Shown here: piece after piece, positions 1 through 7,983 of the stretch
Position numbering within the stretch: position 1 is the stretch's first letter
How the letters are laid out: each line of letters begins with the position of its first letter
Origin: JBPBPI01 sp050954885
Lineage (GTDB): Bacteria > Pseudomonadota > Alphaproteobacteria > Caedimonadales > Caedimonadaceae
Assembly: GCA_050954885.1 (NCBI GenBank)
Contig: JBPBPI010000006.1
Location: forward strand, 1 to 13,148
DNA length: 13,148 nucleotides
Direction: 5' to 3'
Translations under genes and position numbers: made by a program
Notes under the pieces: model-generated
Told to the model about the DNA's origin: nothing
The model's database searches: none
What the model saw: only the letters and a program-made list of their open reading frames with translations

Positions 1-12
1 ACTTTTTGAGAT

Positions 13-117
13 TTAATACCCAAAATGATACTCCAATGTTTTCAATACTTTAAACTTTTTTACACGCCTCTTAAACATAACTCGGGTTTTAATAATAGAA
101 TTTTCAATATTTGACAT
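13..117 (-). CDS. Possible small basic protein, 34 aa
   Basis: This is a short reading frame running from an ATG at 117 to a TAA at 13. An AAGGA ribosome-binding sequence sits 8 bases before the ATG, which is the main reason for listing it. The predicted product begins MSNIENSIIKTR and has a strongly basic middle (KRRVKKFK), with no cysteine, signal peptide or membrane segment. I recognise no family. It lies downstream of the response regulator on the same strand, separated by about 110 very AT-rich bases, so co-transcription is possible but not shown. It could equally be a chance frame or the shortened end of an older gene. Confidence 0.3.
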   Translation of the reverse strand: MSNIENSIIKTRVMFKRRVKKFKVLKTLEYHFGY

Positions 118-230
118 GGTATAAATCCTTAGATAAATAAATATTCATATCTTTATATTAAATAAAAATAATGAAAAAATTATTTATACAAGTATTATTT
201 TTTAAAATTACTGTAAATTAGCTTAATAAT

Positions 231-1202
231 TTAAGAAAACTTATGAAATATAGCCATATCAGGACTAAAGAAGATAAATCCTTCGCCAAAAGCACAATAA
301 AAAGTACTGGTTTGACCTTCAATAATTGTCGGCACTTGAAGATATTCTGATAAATTACTGATTTGAAAATGAGGCCGCTTGATAGGATCATAAGCGCACG
401 GCATTAATTTATGTTGCGTAATGTCATCAATTTGTTGATGCGTCAGATCTTCAGTTAAAACAATTTCACAATGACTTTCCATTAAATTTTTGTCAAAAGT
501 AATGAGTGAGTGAATTGTTTGATTTTGATCAACCATTAAAAAGCTGCCTATTTCTTCCACCATGTAATATTCGACAATATTATGTTTGCGAACCAATTCT
601 TCAAAATATATTTTGAAATCAGGTTCAATAATGGCGGTGTTTAAAAATTTATTTCGAAGAATTTTAATGGCAACATCAAAGATATCCTGAAAATAAGCTT
701 TTTGCGCTTTATCTACCATGTATTGAAGATTTTCAATAAAATCAGGGTCTTGCTTACGAACGTATTGATAAATCAACCCTTGATTAAAGGCAGAAATCGC
801 CATTTTTTCATCGGCCACACCGGTCAGCATTATTTTTTTAATATAAGGATTGTCAATCGCTTGACAAATTTTGAGTCCATCGATGCCCGGCATTTCATAA
901 TCGATGATCAAAACAGAGACCTGATGATATCGTTGGGGATTTTTAATTTCATCTAATAATATCTTTGGATGAAAACTTAAAACCTCGTCAAGATCCTCTT
1001 CATCACGATACATCATATCTTTGGAAAAAGTCTTGTAATAGGTATTTTCTTGAATATACCGAAGACCTTCACGCGGATCTATGAACACATGATGTGGCTT
1101 TTTCTTCAAATCCAAGACTTGAATCAAACTTTCCAAGGTATCGATATCATCATCGATTAAAACTGTGGTGGTTGGATAAAAGCAGGGGAGAACGGGTGTC
1201 AA
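231..1202 (-). CDS. Response regulator with enlarged receiver domain and LqsR-like output domain
   Basis: This 323-residue protein is a two-component response regulator. The receiver domain shows the acidic pocket (IDDD, residues 16-19), the phosphoacceptor Asp101 in LIIDYEMPG, the switch Thr127 in MLTG and Lys150 in YVRKQD. The phosphoacceptor is normally near residue 54, so about 45 extra residues lie between the second and third strands; the acidic stretch RDEEDLDE is in this insert. The rest (about 165-323) has no helix-turn-helix, GGDEF or EAL motif that I can see. Length, late phosphoacceptor and unusual output domain resemble Legionella LqsR, whose phosphorylated Asp is, from memory, D108. 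The TTG start is chosen because the first receiver strand begins at once after it, no ATG lies nearby, and AAAGGA is 9 bases upstream. The kinase gene ends 53 bases upstream, so the two are probably cognate and co-transcribed. The LqsR assignment is inference. Confidence 0.85.
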   Translation of the reverse strand: MTPVLPCFYPTTTVLIDDDIDTLESLIQVLDLKKKPHHVFIDPREGLRYIQENTYYKTFSKDMMYRDEEDLDEVLSFHPKILLDEIKNPQRYHQVSVLIIDYEMPGIDGLKICQAIDNPYIKKIMLTGVADEKMAISAFNQGLIYQYVRKQDPDFIENLQYMVDKAQKAYFQDIFDVAIKILRNKFLNTAIIEPDFKIYFEELVRKHNIVEYYMVEEIGSFLMVDQNQTIHSLITFDKNLMESHCEIVLTEDLTHQQIDDITQHKLMPCAYDPIKRPHFQISNLSEYLQVPTIIEGQTSTFYCAFGEGFIFFSPDMAIFHKFS

Positions 1203-1255
1203 GGGAGAGGGTCCTTTGATTAAATGTTAAAACCTATATGTCATTAATTTATACA

Positions 1256-2449
1256 TTATTCTGTAAGTTGTGGCAAACGAAGAGTGAAAATTGTGTATTC
1301 GCCCAATTCTGATATCACATCAACTTTACCCTTCATGCTTTCAATGGCTTTTTTGCAAAAAGACAAGCCAATGCCTGTACCATGGGGACGTCGCGAGTAA
1401 AAAGGTTTAAAAAGATGTGGCAGACGATGGGGTTCAATACCGGTGCCTGTGTCTTTAAATTCGACCTGATTTTCGCTCTGACATTGACGCAGGGTGATAT
1501 AAATCTCGCCTTTGCCTGCTGCTTGGATAAAATATAAACTATTTTTGAGTAAATTAAAAAAGATATGAATCATCAATTCTTCATTGCCCAAAAATTGAAA
1601 ATCTTGATCCACATGAAGATGAATCTTTTGCGCTTGATGAGGCTTGAGGGCAAATTCTTGAAACACTTTATCAATGACCTCTTTCATGGACAAAAGAGAG
1701 GTCGGCACATCTTTAAAGTCTTGACGCAGATTACCCAGCAAGAGATTGATAAAATTTTGACTTCCCTGAGCAATACGACTTAAACGGTGAGATAAGTCAA
1801 TCAATTCTTGGCTTTCTTCCCTCAAAAATTGATCCTTTTTTGCCACATCTTGGGTGATGACTTGTTGCATGCGCTCCGCCGTTTTCTCAAGTGTTTTTGC
1901 GTTCATCCTGATATTGGCCAAAGGCGTCCGCATCTCATGGGCGATGGCGCCTGCAGAAGATTCTAAAATTTTCGCACGTTCTTGTTCAATAATAAATTTA
2001 TTATGCGAAAAGATACCACCAATAATAGTAACAGCTATGAAAGAAGAAATTAAACTAGGTGCATCAATTGTGCCAGGATTTATCAAAAAATGTTGACCAT
2101 TTAAATAAAATAGAAATACTCCTAAAGATACTCCTAGAAAAAAATCTATAAAAAATGAAATAATATCTAAAATTAACAACATAAAAAATATAGCAGAGAC
2201 CGCATTTATTAACCATATAGTTGATAAATCATTTTTTAATGTCATAAATGTAAAAAAGAAAGGAAGACACAAAATTACACTGATATGACAATAAAATATG
2301 GATGTTTTTGGTACTTTTGCAAGCCATTGACTAAAAAATATTAATGGAAGACATATAATGCTCAAAAATATTCTAAGCAATAAGTTTTCATATTTAGGTG
2401 TGTTATCTATCTGCAAAAGAAAATGAAAAATTGGATAGTTTAAAAACAT
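1256..2449 (-). CDS. Membrane sensor histidine kinase, CqsS/LqsS-like
   Basis: This 397-residue inner-membrane sensor kinase has a hydrophobic N-terminal half (about residues 24-148) with roughly five or six membrane segments and almost no periplasmic domain. A short linker leads to the H-box AIAHEMRTPL with phosphoacceptor His171. The ATPase domain has the N-box (FFNLLKNS, about 298-304), G1 box DTGTG (333-337), F-box FKPFY (348-351) and G2 box GTGIGL (357-362). PAS and HAMP domains are absent. A compact multi-pass sensor joined directly to an H-box of this form is the architecture of CqsS and LqsS, receptors for alpha-hydroxyketone signals, so the ligand may be a small hydrophobic molecule (inference). 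No fused receiver is present; the separate regulator lies 53 bases downstream. The ATG overlaps the TAA of an 8-codon frame (TAATG) and has no strong Shine-Dalgarno sequence. No better in-frame start was found upstream. Confidence 0.87.
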   Translation of the reverse strand: MFLNYPIFHFLLQIDNTPKYENLLLRIFLSIICLPLIFFSQWLAKVPKTSIFYCHISVILCLPFFFTFMTLKNDLSTIWLINAVSAIFFMLLILDIISFFIDFFLGVSLGVFLFYLNGQHFLINPGTIDAPSLISSFIAVTIIGGIFSHNKFIIEQERAKILESSAGAIAHEMRTPLANIRMNAKTLEKTAERMQQVITQDVAKKDQFLREESQELIDLSHRLSRIAQGSQNFINLLLGNLRQDFKDVPTSLLSMKEVIDKVFQEFALKPHQAQKIHLHVDQDFQFLGNEELMIHIFFNLLKNSLYFIQAAGKGEIYITLRQCQSENQVEFKDTGTGIEPHRLPHLFKPFYSRRPHGTGIGLSFCKKAIESMKGKVDVISELGEYTIFTLRLPQLTE

Positions 2450-2531
2450 TATGATACCAAAAGGTTTAATTTGGCCATAATAATAGTAAAATCGCTGATT
2501 GAAATAATTTAAAATTTTTAACTCATTAATT

Positions 2532-3203
2532 TTAATGCTGCGAAATAATCTTCTCTAAATCATCCCATAATTTGACTTGATGATTGCATATAAACTCAAA
2601 ACTAGAAAACACTTTTTGAGGATCATTATCCCAAATTTCTTTTAATTTTGGATAAGTTGTCTCAAAATGTTCTACACGTGTGTGAACCTTGAAAAAAAGC
2701 AAACCTTTTCCGGTAACACCAAGATTTTTGGCCAACTCTAAAAGATTGATATAATCAATATTATCAAGTCTTTCATAAGCCGAAAAAGCTGCAAATCCAG
2801 TATTTGGACAATTGTTGTGAAGCCATTTGATATGACCATTATTAAATTGTCTAATTTCTTGCCTATAATTTTCCTCTTTTAAATATTCACTTTCTAAATT
2901 AACCCCAAGGCTCTTTGCAAATTCTTCATACAGTTGTTCATGAGAAAGCGAAGACGAATTTAGTTCTTCTGAAATATTTTCTAAAATAATGTCTTTTACT
3001 TTTTTGTCATCAGTATGATTTCCTAGATACCATAAAAAATCATGAAAATGACCTCTTACATGATAAAATACTTTAACAAAATATTCTTTTTGATTTTGAT
3101 TCCAATTTCTTGTGATTTCAGACTTGAAAATAGGTAATACTTTAGCTTTTTCTATATATATGTCATTCCATTTTTCAAGATATTGTTTTAACGAATTTGA
3201 CAA
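2532..3203 (-). CDS. Haem-oxygenase-fold diiron enzyme, PqqC/CADD/TenA-like
   Basis: This 223-residue, probably all-helical cytoplasmic protein resembles the haem-oxygenase-like diiron oxidase group that includes chlamydial CADD and UndA. Candidate metal ligands fall in family positions: Glu79 or Glu80 and His88 in SEELNSSSLSH, Glu144 in AYERL, and His174, Glu178 and Glu181 in HTRVEHFE. The family usually has H-x3-D-x2-H in the last motif, so here D and H appear replaced by E, with His179 as an alternative ligand. A rough manual alignment does not place a Tyr opposite CADD Tyr27, which CADD is reported to consume when making para-aminobenzoate, so that role is doubtful. The product cannot be told from sequence. 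The start is TTG: the frame has no other Met, and AAAAAGG stands 7 bases upstream. It is first in a three-gene same-strand block, 82 bases before the kinase, and a TTGACA promoter candidate precedes it. Confidence 0.75.
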   Translation of the reverse strand: MSNSLKQYLEKWNDIYIEKAKVLPIFKSEITRNWNQNQKEYFVKVFYHVRGHFHDFLWYLGNHTDDKKVKDIILENISEELNSSSLSHEQLYEEFAKSLGVNLESEYLKEENYRQEIRQFNNGHIKWLHNNCPNTGFAAFSAYERLDNIDYINLLELAKNLGVTGKGLLFFKVHTRVEHFETTYPKLKEIWDNDPQKVFSSFEFICNHQVKLWDDLEKIISQH

Positions 3204-3240
3204 GCACTAACCTTTTTAAATTTCAATCAAATAGAACTAT

Positions 3241-3269
3241 TGTTTAAAATATTTTAAAAAAAATGTCAA
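3241..3269 (-). promoter_or_regulatory. Candidate sigma-70 promoter for the diiron enzyme block
   Basis: On the minus strand a perfect TTGACA (3264-3269) is followed after 17 bases by TAAACA (3241-3246). The -35 box is consensus but the -10 box is poor, with three of six matches. The predicted transcription start is about 30 bases before the TTG start at 3203. The rest of 3204-3443 is AT-rich with no other gene that I can support. Confidence 0.4.
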
Positions 3270-3443
3270 TGAGTCTAAATAATAAGTTCTTCATATTATT
3301 AAATAAAATTTAATTTTATTTTTGATAATGATGATATGAAACCTTGGATTCAGAGTATATTTTAATAAATAATATTAACATTTGATTGCTAATTTTATTT
3401 ATAAATTATAAAAATTTAAATTTTTAGTCCTACACCAAGCCCT

Positions 3444-4025
3444 TCAAGCATGGCCGTATTCGGGGGAGAGAAGGGCGGGATCGACGCCGATTTTGCCCAT
3501 GGCTTTTTGCCATTTTTCGCCCAAATAGGGAGAAAAGACCAATTCAAGATCGGATTCAACTTGAAGCCAGCTATTTTTTTGAAGTTCAGATTCTAATTGA
3601 CCGGTGCCCCAACCGGCATAGCCTAGAGCCAATAATTTTTTTGTGGGTCCTATACCTTGGGCGACTAAACTCAAAATTTCAATGGTTGAGGTAAGCGCAA
3701 TTTCAGACGTGATTTGAATTGAGGCGTCATGCATATAATCGGTTGAATGAAGGACAAAGCCGCGTCCCATTTCAATAGGTCCGCCAAAATGAATCGGAAT
3801 GGGGGCAGATGTTTGAGCCTTACTGGGTTGAACGTCCAGTTGATCGACCAAATCTTGTAACGATAATTCTTCCACCAAACGATTTAAAACGAGCCCCATG
3901 GCACCATTTTGATCGTGTCCGCAAATTAAAATAACTGCGTGAGAAAAGCGTGGATCCGTCATTTGAGGGGTCGCAATCAAAATTTGTCCAATTAAGGATG
4001 AGTTTTCAGCAGAAGACATTTTCAT
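3444..4025 (-). CDS. yqgE: YqgE/AlgH family protein
   Basis: This 193-residue protein belongs to the YqgE/AlgH (DUF179) family, a cytoplasmic single-domain family whose biochemical role is still unclear. Recognisable family segments are the N-terminal GQILIATPQM, DPRFSHAVILI(C)GHD, GAMGLVLNR, the central HFGGP, and LGYAGWGTGQLE towards the C-terminus. Length fits the usual 185-200 residues only from the ATG at 4025. The frame stays open to 4235, but that would add 70 unrelated residues (including several Cys and basic residues) and run across the start of the divergent dsbD-like gene. At 4025 an AGGG lies 10 bases upstream and a good promoter precedes it; a second ATG two codons later (4019) is a possible alternative. 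A yqgE gene divergent from a DsbD-type gene is an arrangement I associate with alphaproteobacteria. Confidence 0.92.
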   Translation of the reverse strand: MKMSSAENSSLIGQILIATPQMTDPRFSHAVILICGHDQNGAMGLVLNRLVEELSLQDLVDQLDVQPSKAQTSAPIPIHFGGPIEMGRGFVLHSTDYMHDASIQITSEIALTSTIEILSLVAQGIGPTKKLLALGYAGWGTGQLESELQKNSWLQVESDLELVFSPYLGEKWQKAMGKIGVDPALLSPEYGHA

Positions 4026-4051
4026 TATTGCTTTGCCCTGTTCAAAAGATA

Positions 4052-4080
4052 ATAATATGACACTTCTTAAGGTATCCCAA
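4052..4080 (-). promoter_or_regulatory. Candidate sigma-70 promoter for yqgE
   Basis: On the minus strand TTGGGA (4075-4080) and TATTAT (4052-4057) are separated by exactly 17 bases. They match four and five of six consensus positions. Transcription would start near 4045, leaving a leader of about 20 bases before the ATG at 4025. This position supports the shortened yqgE start. The divergent dsbD-like gene must have its promoter in the same 72 bases, but I see no convincing box pair for it. Confidence 0.45.
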
Positions 4081-4097
4081 GGACAACTATAACAGTC

Positions 4098-5891
4098 ATG
4101 AAGAAATTTTTCTATATCATAAGTATGTTGGTCTATGTTGCACACGCATCCCTTGCGATTGCTTTGCCTTTTGAAAAAGCACATCAACCTGTTGAGGTTC
4201 AATTGCTGAGCGCGCAATCGGCTTTGGGCGATCAAAAAATTGTAAAAGCCGGTTTGGAATTTAAATTAAAATCGGGATGGAAAATTTATGCCCCGTCTTT
4301 GGAGACAAAAAGCACCTTTTCTGCCGCCCCACAAGTGACGTGGGAAGGATCAACCAATGTTAAAAATTTTAATATTCTTTGGCCGAAATCAAAAAACTAC
4401 ACGTTGGAAGGCTTCAATTACCAAGCCTATGAGGGTGACGTGATTTTGCCTTTGCACATCGAAGTCATCGATCCACAAAAACCGATGACGCTTAATTTAA
4501 CATTAAATTACAATGTCTGTTCGACGACATGTGTGCCACTGCAAGATTCGCTGACACTGACTCTACAACCTGGTTTGTCTAAACGGACATCCGATGCGGC
4601 CCTCATTGAGATTTTTGAAAAAAAAGTAAAGGTACCTTCACACGATGCGGCCCTGTCTTATGAATGGATGTTATTATTTGCCTTTATTGGGGGTTTTATT
4701 TTGAATTTTATGCCCTGCGTCTTGCCGGTTTTATCCTTAAAAATTATCAGTTTTGCCAAAGGAAATAGACCAAGTCAGTCAGGCAAAGAGTCCTTAGGTT
4801 TCAGGTCTCGTTTTATGGCAACCTTTCTGGGGATCATGATTTCCTTTTTGATCTTGGGTGGCCTTGCCGTGGGACTCGATTATATGGGTATTGCGGTGGG
4901 GTGGGGATCTCATTTTCAACAACCATCTTTCTTGGTTTTTTTGATCCTTATCACAACATTGTTCAGCAACAGTCTTTGGGGCTTTTTAGATATTGAATTG
5001 CCTTACTTTGTGCGCAATGGCCTTGGTAAACTTTTAAGTTATGAGCATGAACACCATAATATTTTGATCGAAGATTTTACCGCCGGCATGCTGGCGACCT
5101 TGCTGGCAACACCGTGTACCGCGCCTTTTTTGGGAACAGCCTTAGGGTATGCCTTTGCCCAAAGTGGCCTGCAGATTATATTATTTTTTATGGTGATGGG
5201 ACTAGGGTTTTCCATGCCTTATTGGTTGGGTGCCCTTTTACCCCAAGGATGGATCAAAGTGCCCAAGCCAGGAAATTGGATGATTATCTTATCTAAAACA
5301 TTGGGATGGCTATTGGCGCTGACAACCGTTTGGCTTTTGTGGGTTTTAAGTGAAAGTTTTAAATCTTCTATTCTTATTTTGTTGGCAATCGGTGTTATTG
5401 CCATGAGCTTAATTTTTAAAGCCAGTCAACGTCATCCGCACCTGAAGAAAATAAATTGGTTGATTGCAGGACTTATGATGTTAACGCCTCTGGTTCAACC
5501 AACTGCTTTTAATCATAATACAGTAAAGTCTTCAACCTCTTCATCATGGCAAACCTTTGCGCCTGATACGATCTCACAACTGGTTGATCAAGGTCATACA
5601 GTGGTGGTTGATATCACTGCAGCGTGGTGCCTGACCTGTCAGTTAAACAAATATATGGTGCTGGAAAGTCAAAAAGGGATCAAGCTTCTGGCGCAACCTA
5701 AGGTTATCAAAATGCGAGCAGATTGGACTCATCGCAATGCCGAGATCACCCAGTATTTAGCTCGTTATCATCGAGGGGGCATTCCTTTTAACATTGTCTT
5801 TGGCCCCGCCGCCCCTCAAGGAATTATTTTGCCGGAAATTTTAACCTTTAAGGCGCTTAAAGACGCTCTTCAGCAGGCAAACATGCGTTAA
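4098..5891 (+). CDS. DsbD/ScsB-type membrane protein-disulfide reductase
   Basis: This 597-residue envelope protein passes electrons from cytoplasmic thioredoxin across the inner membrane to periplasmic thiols. Three modules are visible. A signal peptide (about 1-22) leads to a periplasmic immunoglobulin-like domain with Cys141 and Cys145 in CSTTCVP. A CcdA-like membrane domain (about 188-470) carries its redox cysteines in NFMPCVLP (Cys207) and ATPCTAPF (Cys340). A C-terminal thioredoxin-fold domain has WCLTC (Cys511/Cys514) and the cis-proline motif GIPF. All six cysteines of the electron relay are present and the length is normal. The WCLTC and following RADWT segments fit the ScsB-like alphaproteobacterial group as well as classical DsbD, so I give no symbol. 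The first ATG is used: an in-frame TAA at 4068-4070 rules out a longer form. The only AGGA is 14 bases upstream, so translation may be modest. It is divergent from yqgE. Confidence 0.9.
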   Translation: MKKFFYIISMLVYVAHASLAIALPFEKAHQPVEVQLLSAQSALGDQKIVKAGLEFKLKSGWKIYAPSLETKSTFSAAPQVTWEGSTNVKNFNILWPKSKNYTLEGFNYQAYEGDVILPLHIEVIDPQKPMTLNLTLNYNVCSTTCVPLQDSLTLTLQPGLSKRTSDAALIEIFEKKVKVPSHDAALSYEWMLLFAFIGGFILNFMPCVLPVLSLKIISFAKGNRPSQSGKESLGFRSRFMATFLGIMISFLILGGLAVGLDYMGIAVGWGSHFQQPSFLVFLILITTLFSNSLWGFLDIELPYFVRNGLGKLLSYEHEHHNILIEDFTAGMLATLLATPCTAPFLGTALGYAFAQSGLQIILFFMVMGLGFSMPYWLGALLPQGWIKVPKPGNWMIILSKTLGWLLALTTVWLLWVLSESFKSSILILLAIGVIAMSLIFKASQRHPHLKKINWLIAGLMMLTPLVQPTAFNHNTVKSSTSSSWQTFAPDTISQLVDQGHTVVVDITAAWCLTCQLNKYMVLESQKGIKLLAQPKVIKMRADWTHRNAEITQYLARYHRGGIPFNIVFGPAAPQGIILPEILTFKALKDALQQANMR

Positions 5892-6162
5892 TTTTTTGAT
5901 GAATTCATATAATTTATGAAAAAAGAAAGTTATCGATATCGTCACCACAATTAAGGAAGCCTCTTTGTACGTTTGTAATTTTTATACCGATAACGATTTC
6001 TATTTACACCATATTTAATTTAAAATTGCTATAGATGAAACTAGATTTATACAAAAAAATCATACAGTATATGATTTAAAAGTCATAATAATGTCACATC
6101 GTCATTTGGATATCGAAAATGAGCGCACAAATCATTTTACAAATTTTCCAACCTTAATTTAT
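5892..6162. other. Intergenic region between convergent genes, possible decayed reading frame
   Basis: This 271-base gap separates the DsbD-like gene from uup. One plus-strand frame is open from 5920 to 6015 (32 codons, including KVIDIVTTIKEASLYVC), hits TAA at 6016, and continues open from 6019 to 6171 (51 codons, including an ATG at 6091). No family is recognised and no ribosome-binding site fits, so this is either chance or a remnant. A 7-base inverted repeat (GTTATCG 5929-5935, CGATAAC 5988-5994) and the palindrome ATGAATTCAT (5900-5909) are present. No convincing terminator was found for either flanking gene. Confidence 0.3.
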
Positions 6163-7974
6163 CTAGAATTCTAATAAAGATTCTTTGGCTTCAATAAGGG
6201 CAAGCCATTGATTTTCCTTCTCATCTAAAGCATCAATAATTTCTTGATGACGCTGAGAGAGAGCTGAAAACTTTTTAGGATGGTCTGTAAAAAGTTTAGG
6301 ATCTGCTAAGCTTTGCTCAATTTTTATCTTATCTTGTTCAAGCTGTGCTACTTCTTGAGGCAAGACATCGAGCAATCGTTGATGATGATAGCTCAACCGT
6401 GGGGACGACGTTTTGGACCCTTTAGAATTTGCTTTAGAAGAGGATTTTGTTGGTTGTTTGGCATCCAAAGACGGACTGAGAGGACACAGCCTGCGATAGT
6501 CACTATAGCCGCCTGCATATTGGGTGATCTTACCGTCTCCTTCAAATACCAAGGTACTGGTGACCACTCGATCTAAAAAACTACGATCGTGGCTGACAAG
6601 TAAAACGGTGCCCTCGTAATCATCCAAAATCTCTTGTAAAAGATCCATGGTTTCCATGTCTAAATCATTGGTTGGTTCGTCTAGGATCAAAAAATTAGAC
6701 TCCTTGGCCAAAGATTTGGCTAAAATCAAACGGTTTTTTTCACCACCTGATAAAACATGCACCGGGCTGCGGACTTGACGTTCTTCAAACAAGAAATCTT
6801 TCAAATAACCGACCACATGTTTTGGCGTGCCACGAACCATGATTTGATCGGCACCTGTATCACAAAGGGTTTCCCAAAGTGTTTGCTGAGGGTTCAAGGC
6901 AGCGCGGTTTTGATCGAGATAACTGGGGGTTAAATTCATGCCCCAACGAATCTTTCCAGAATCTGGTGTCAAATCCCCCATCAAGATTTTTAGCAATGTT
7001 GTCTTGCCCACACCATTGGGGCCAATGATACCAATGCGATCACCCCGCACCAACCGTAGTGAGAAATTATCAACGATAGAACGATCCTCAAAAGTTTTAG
7101 AAATATGGCGCGCTTCAATTACCATGCGTGAGGAAGCTTCACCGCTTTCGATTTCCAAATTACGGATTGTTCCCAACTGTTTGACTTGTTGAGATCGTTG
7201 ATCACGCAAAGAATAAAGCCGCCGCAGACGACCTTGATTGCGCTTGCGTCTGGCTGAAATGCCTTGTCGAGACCAACGTGTTTCTTCAGCGATCAATTTA
7301 TTCAATTTTTGATTTTCAATCTCTTCTTGTTCAAGAATGACATCGGCCCATTCATCGAAATGTTCAAAACCTTTGTCATGACGTCGAACTTGACCCCGAT
7401 CAAGCCAAAGGGTGGCACGGCTGAGGTGCGATAAAAACATGCGATCATGGGAGATAGTGACAAAACTACCTTTGAAACTTTTAAGTGTTTCTTCAAGCCA
7501 TTCGATGGCCGGTAGGTCCAAGTGATTGGTTGGCTCGTCAAGTAAAAGTAAGGAAGGTTCTGAAACAAACGCTTGGGCCAGGGCCACTTTACGTCGCTCG
7601 CCCCCCGACAAATCTTTTAATGTGATCTCGCCTTTTAATTTCATTTCTTCCAATATCATGTCGACGCGGTAATGATCGTCCTGCTGATCCCACAGCAAGC
7701 CTTGACGCACATAATGCTCGATGGTCTCATCAGGCGACATGTCGGGATCTTGCGGCAGGTAGACCACAGATTTACCTGTTTGAACCACACGTTCGCCTCG
7801 ATCAGTCTCGAGCTGGTCTGCCAAAATTTTTAAAAGAGTAGACTTGCCTGAGCCATTGCGTCCAACCAAACACAGACGTTCATTATCTTGAATATACAAA
7901 GATAACTTGTCAAAAATAGGCCGTCCGCCAAAGGTGAGAGAAATATCTTTTAAGGTAAGAAGAGGAGGCGCCAC
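6163..7974 (-). CDS. uup: ABC-F ATPase, Uup type
   Basis: This 603-residue soluble protein carries two ATP-binding cassettes and no membrane segments, the hallmark of the ABC-F family acting on ribosomes or, for Uup, linked to ribosome function and genome stability. The first cassette has Walker A GRNGSGKST (38-46), signature LSGGE (122-126) and Walker B/DEPTNHLD (146-153). A charged inter-domain linker (about 213-265) follows. The second has GPNGVGKTT (318-326), LSGGE (408-412) and DEPTNDLD (432-439). After a Ser/Lys-rich hinge (about 505-525) comes a helical coiled-coil C-terminal domain (530-603), which together with FEGDGKITQYAGGYSDY identifies Uup rather than EttA. The start is GTG; an AAGGA inside the last codons of trxB lies 12 bases upstream, and the next Met is near residue 79, beyond Walker A. 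Only nine bases separate it from trxB, implying co-transcription. Confidence 0.92.
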   Translation of the reverse strand: MAPPLLTLKDISLTFGGRPIFDKLSLYIQDNERLCLVGRNGSGKSTLLKILADQLETDRGERVVQTGKSVVYLPQDPDMSPDETIEHYVRQGLLWDQQDDHYRVDMILEEMKLKGEITLKDLSGGERRKVALAQAFVSEPSLLLLDEPTNHLDLPAIEWLEETLKSFKGSFVTISHDRMFLSHLSRATLWLDRGQVRRHDKGFEHFDEWADVILEQEEIENQKLNKLIAEETRWSRQGISARRKRNQGRLRRLYSLRDQRSQQVKQLGTIRNLEIESGEASSRMVIEARHISKTFEDRSIVDNFSLRLVRGDRIGIIGPNGVGKTTLLKILMGDLTPDSGKIRWGMNLTPSYLDQNRAALNPQQTLWETLCDTGADQIMVRGTPKHVVGYLKDFLFEERQVRSPVHVLSGGEKNRLILAKSLAKESNFLILDEPTNDLDMETMDLLQEILDDYEGTVLLVSHDRSFLDRVVTSTLVFEGDGKITQYAGGYSDYRRLCPLSPSLDAKQPTKSSSKANSKGSKTSSPRLSYHHQRLLDVLPQEVAQLEQDKIKIEQSLADPKLFTDHPKKFSALSQRHQEIIDALDEKENQWLALIEAKESLLEF

Positions 7975-7983
7975 AGCGTTGAA

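Noticed and set aside
1565..1783. Plus-strand open frame inside the histidine kinase gene
   Set aside because: It is a shadow of the kinase coding sequence; the kinase motifs on the minus strand are complete.
2450..2531. Eight-codon frame ending in TAATG at the kinase start, as a leader peptide
   Set aside because: It is very short, has no ribosome-binding site and no regulatory codon pattern.
4026..4235. 70-residue N-terminal extension of YqgE
   Set aside because: It overlaps the start of the divergent DsbD-like gene and the promoter region, has no family similarity, and would exceed the usual family length.
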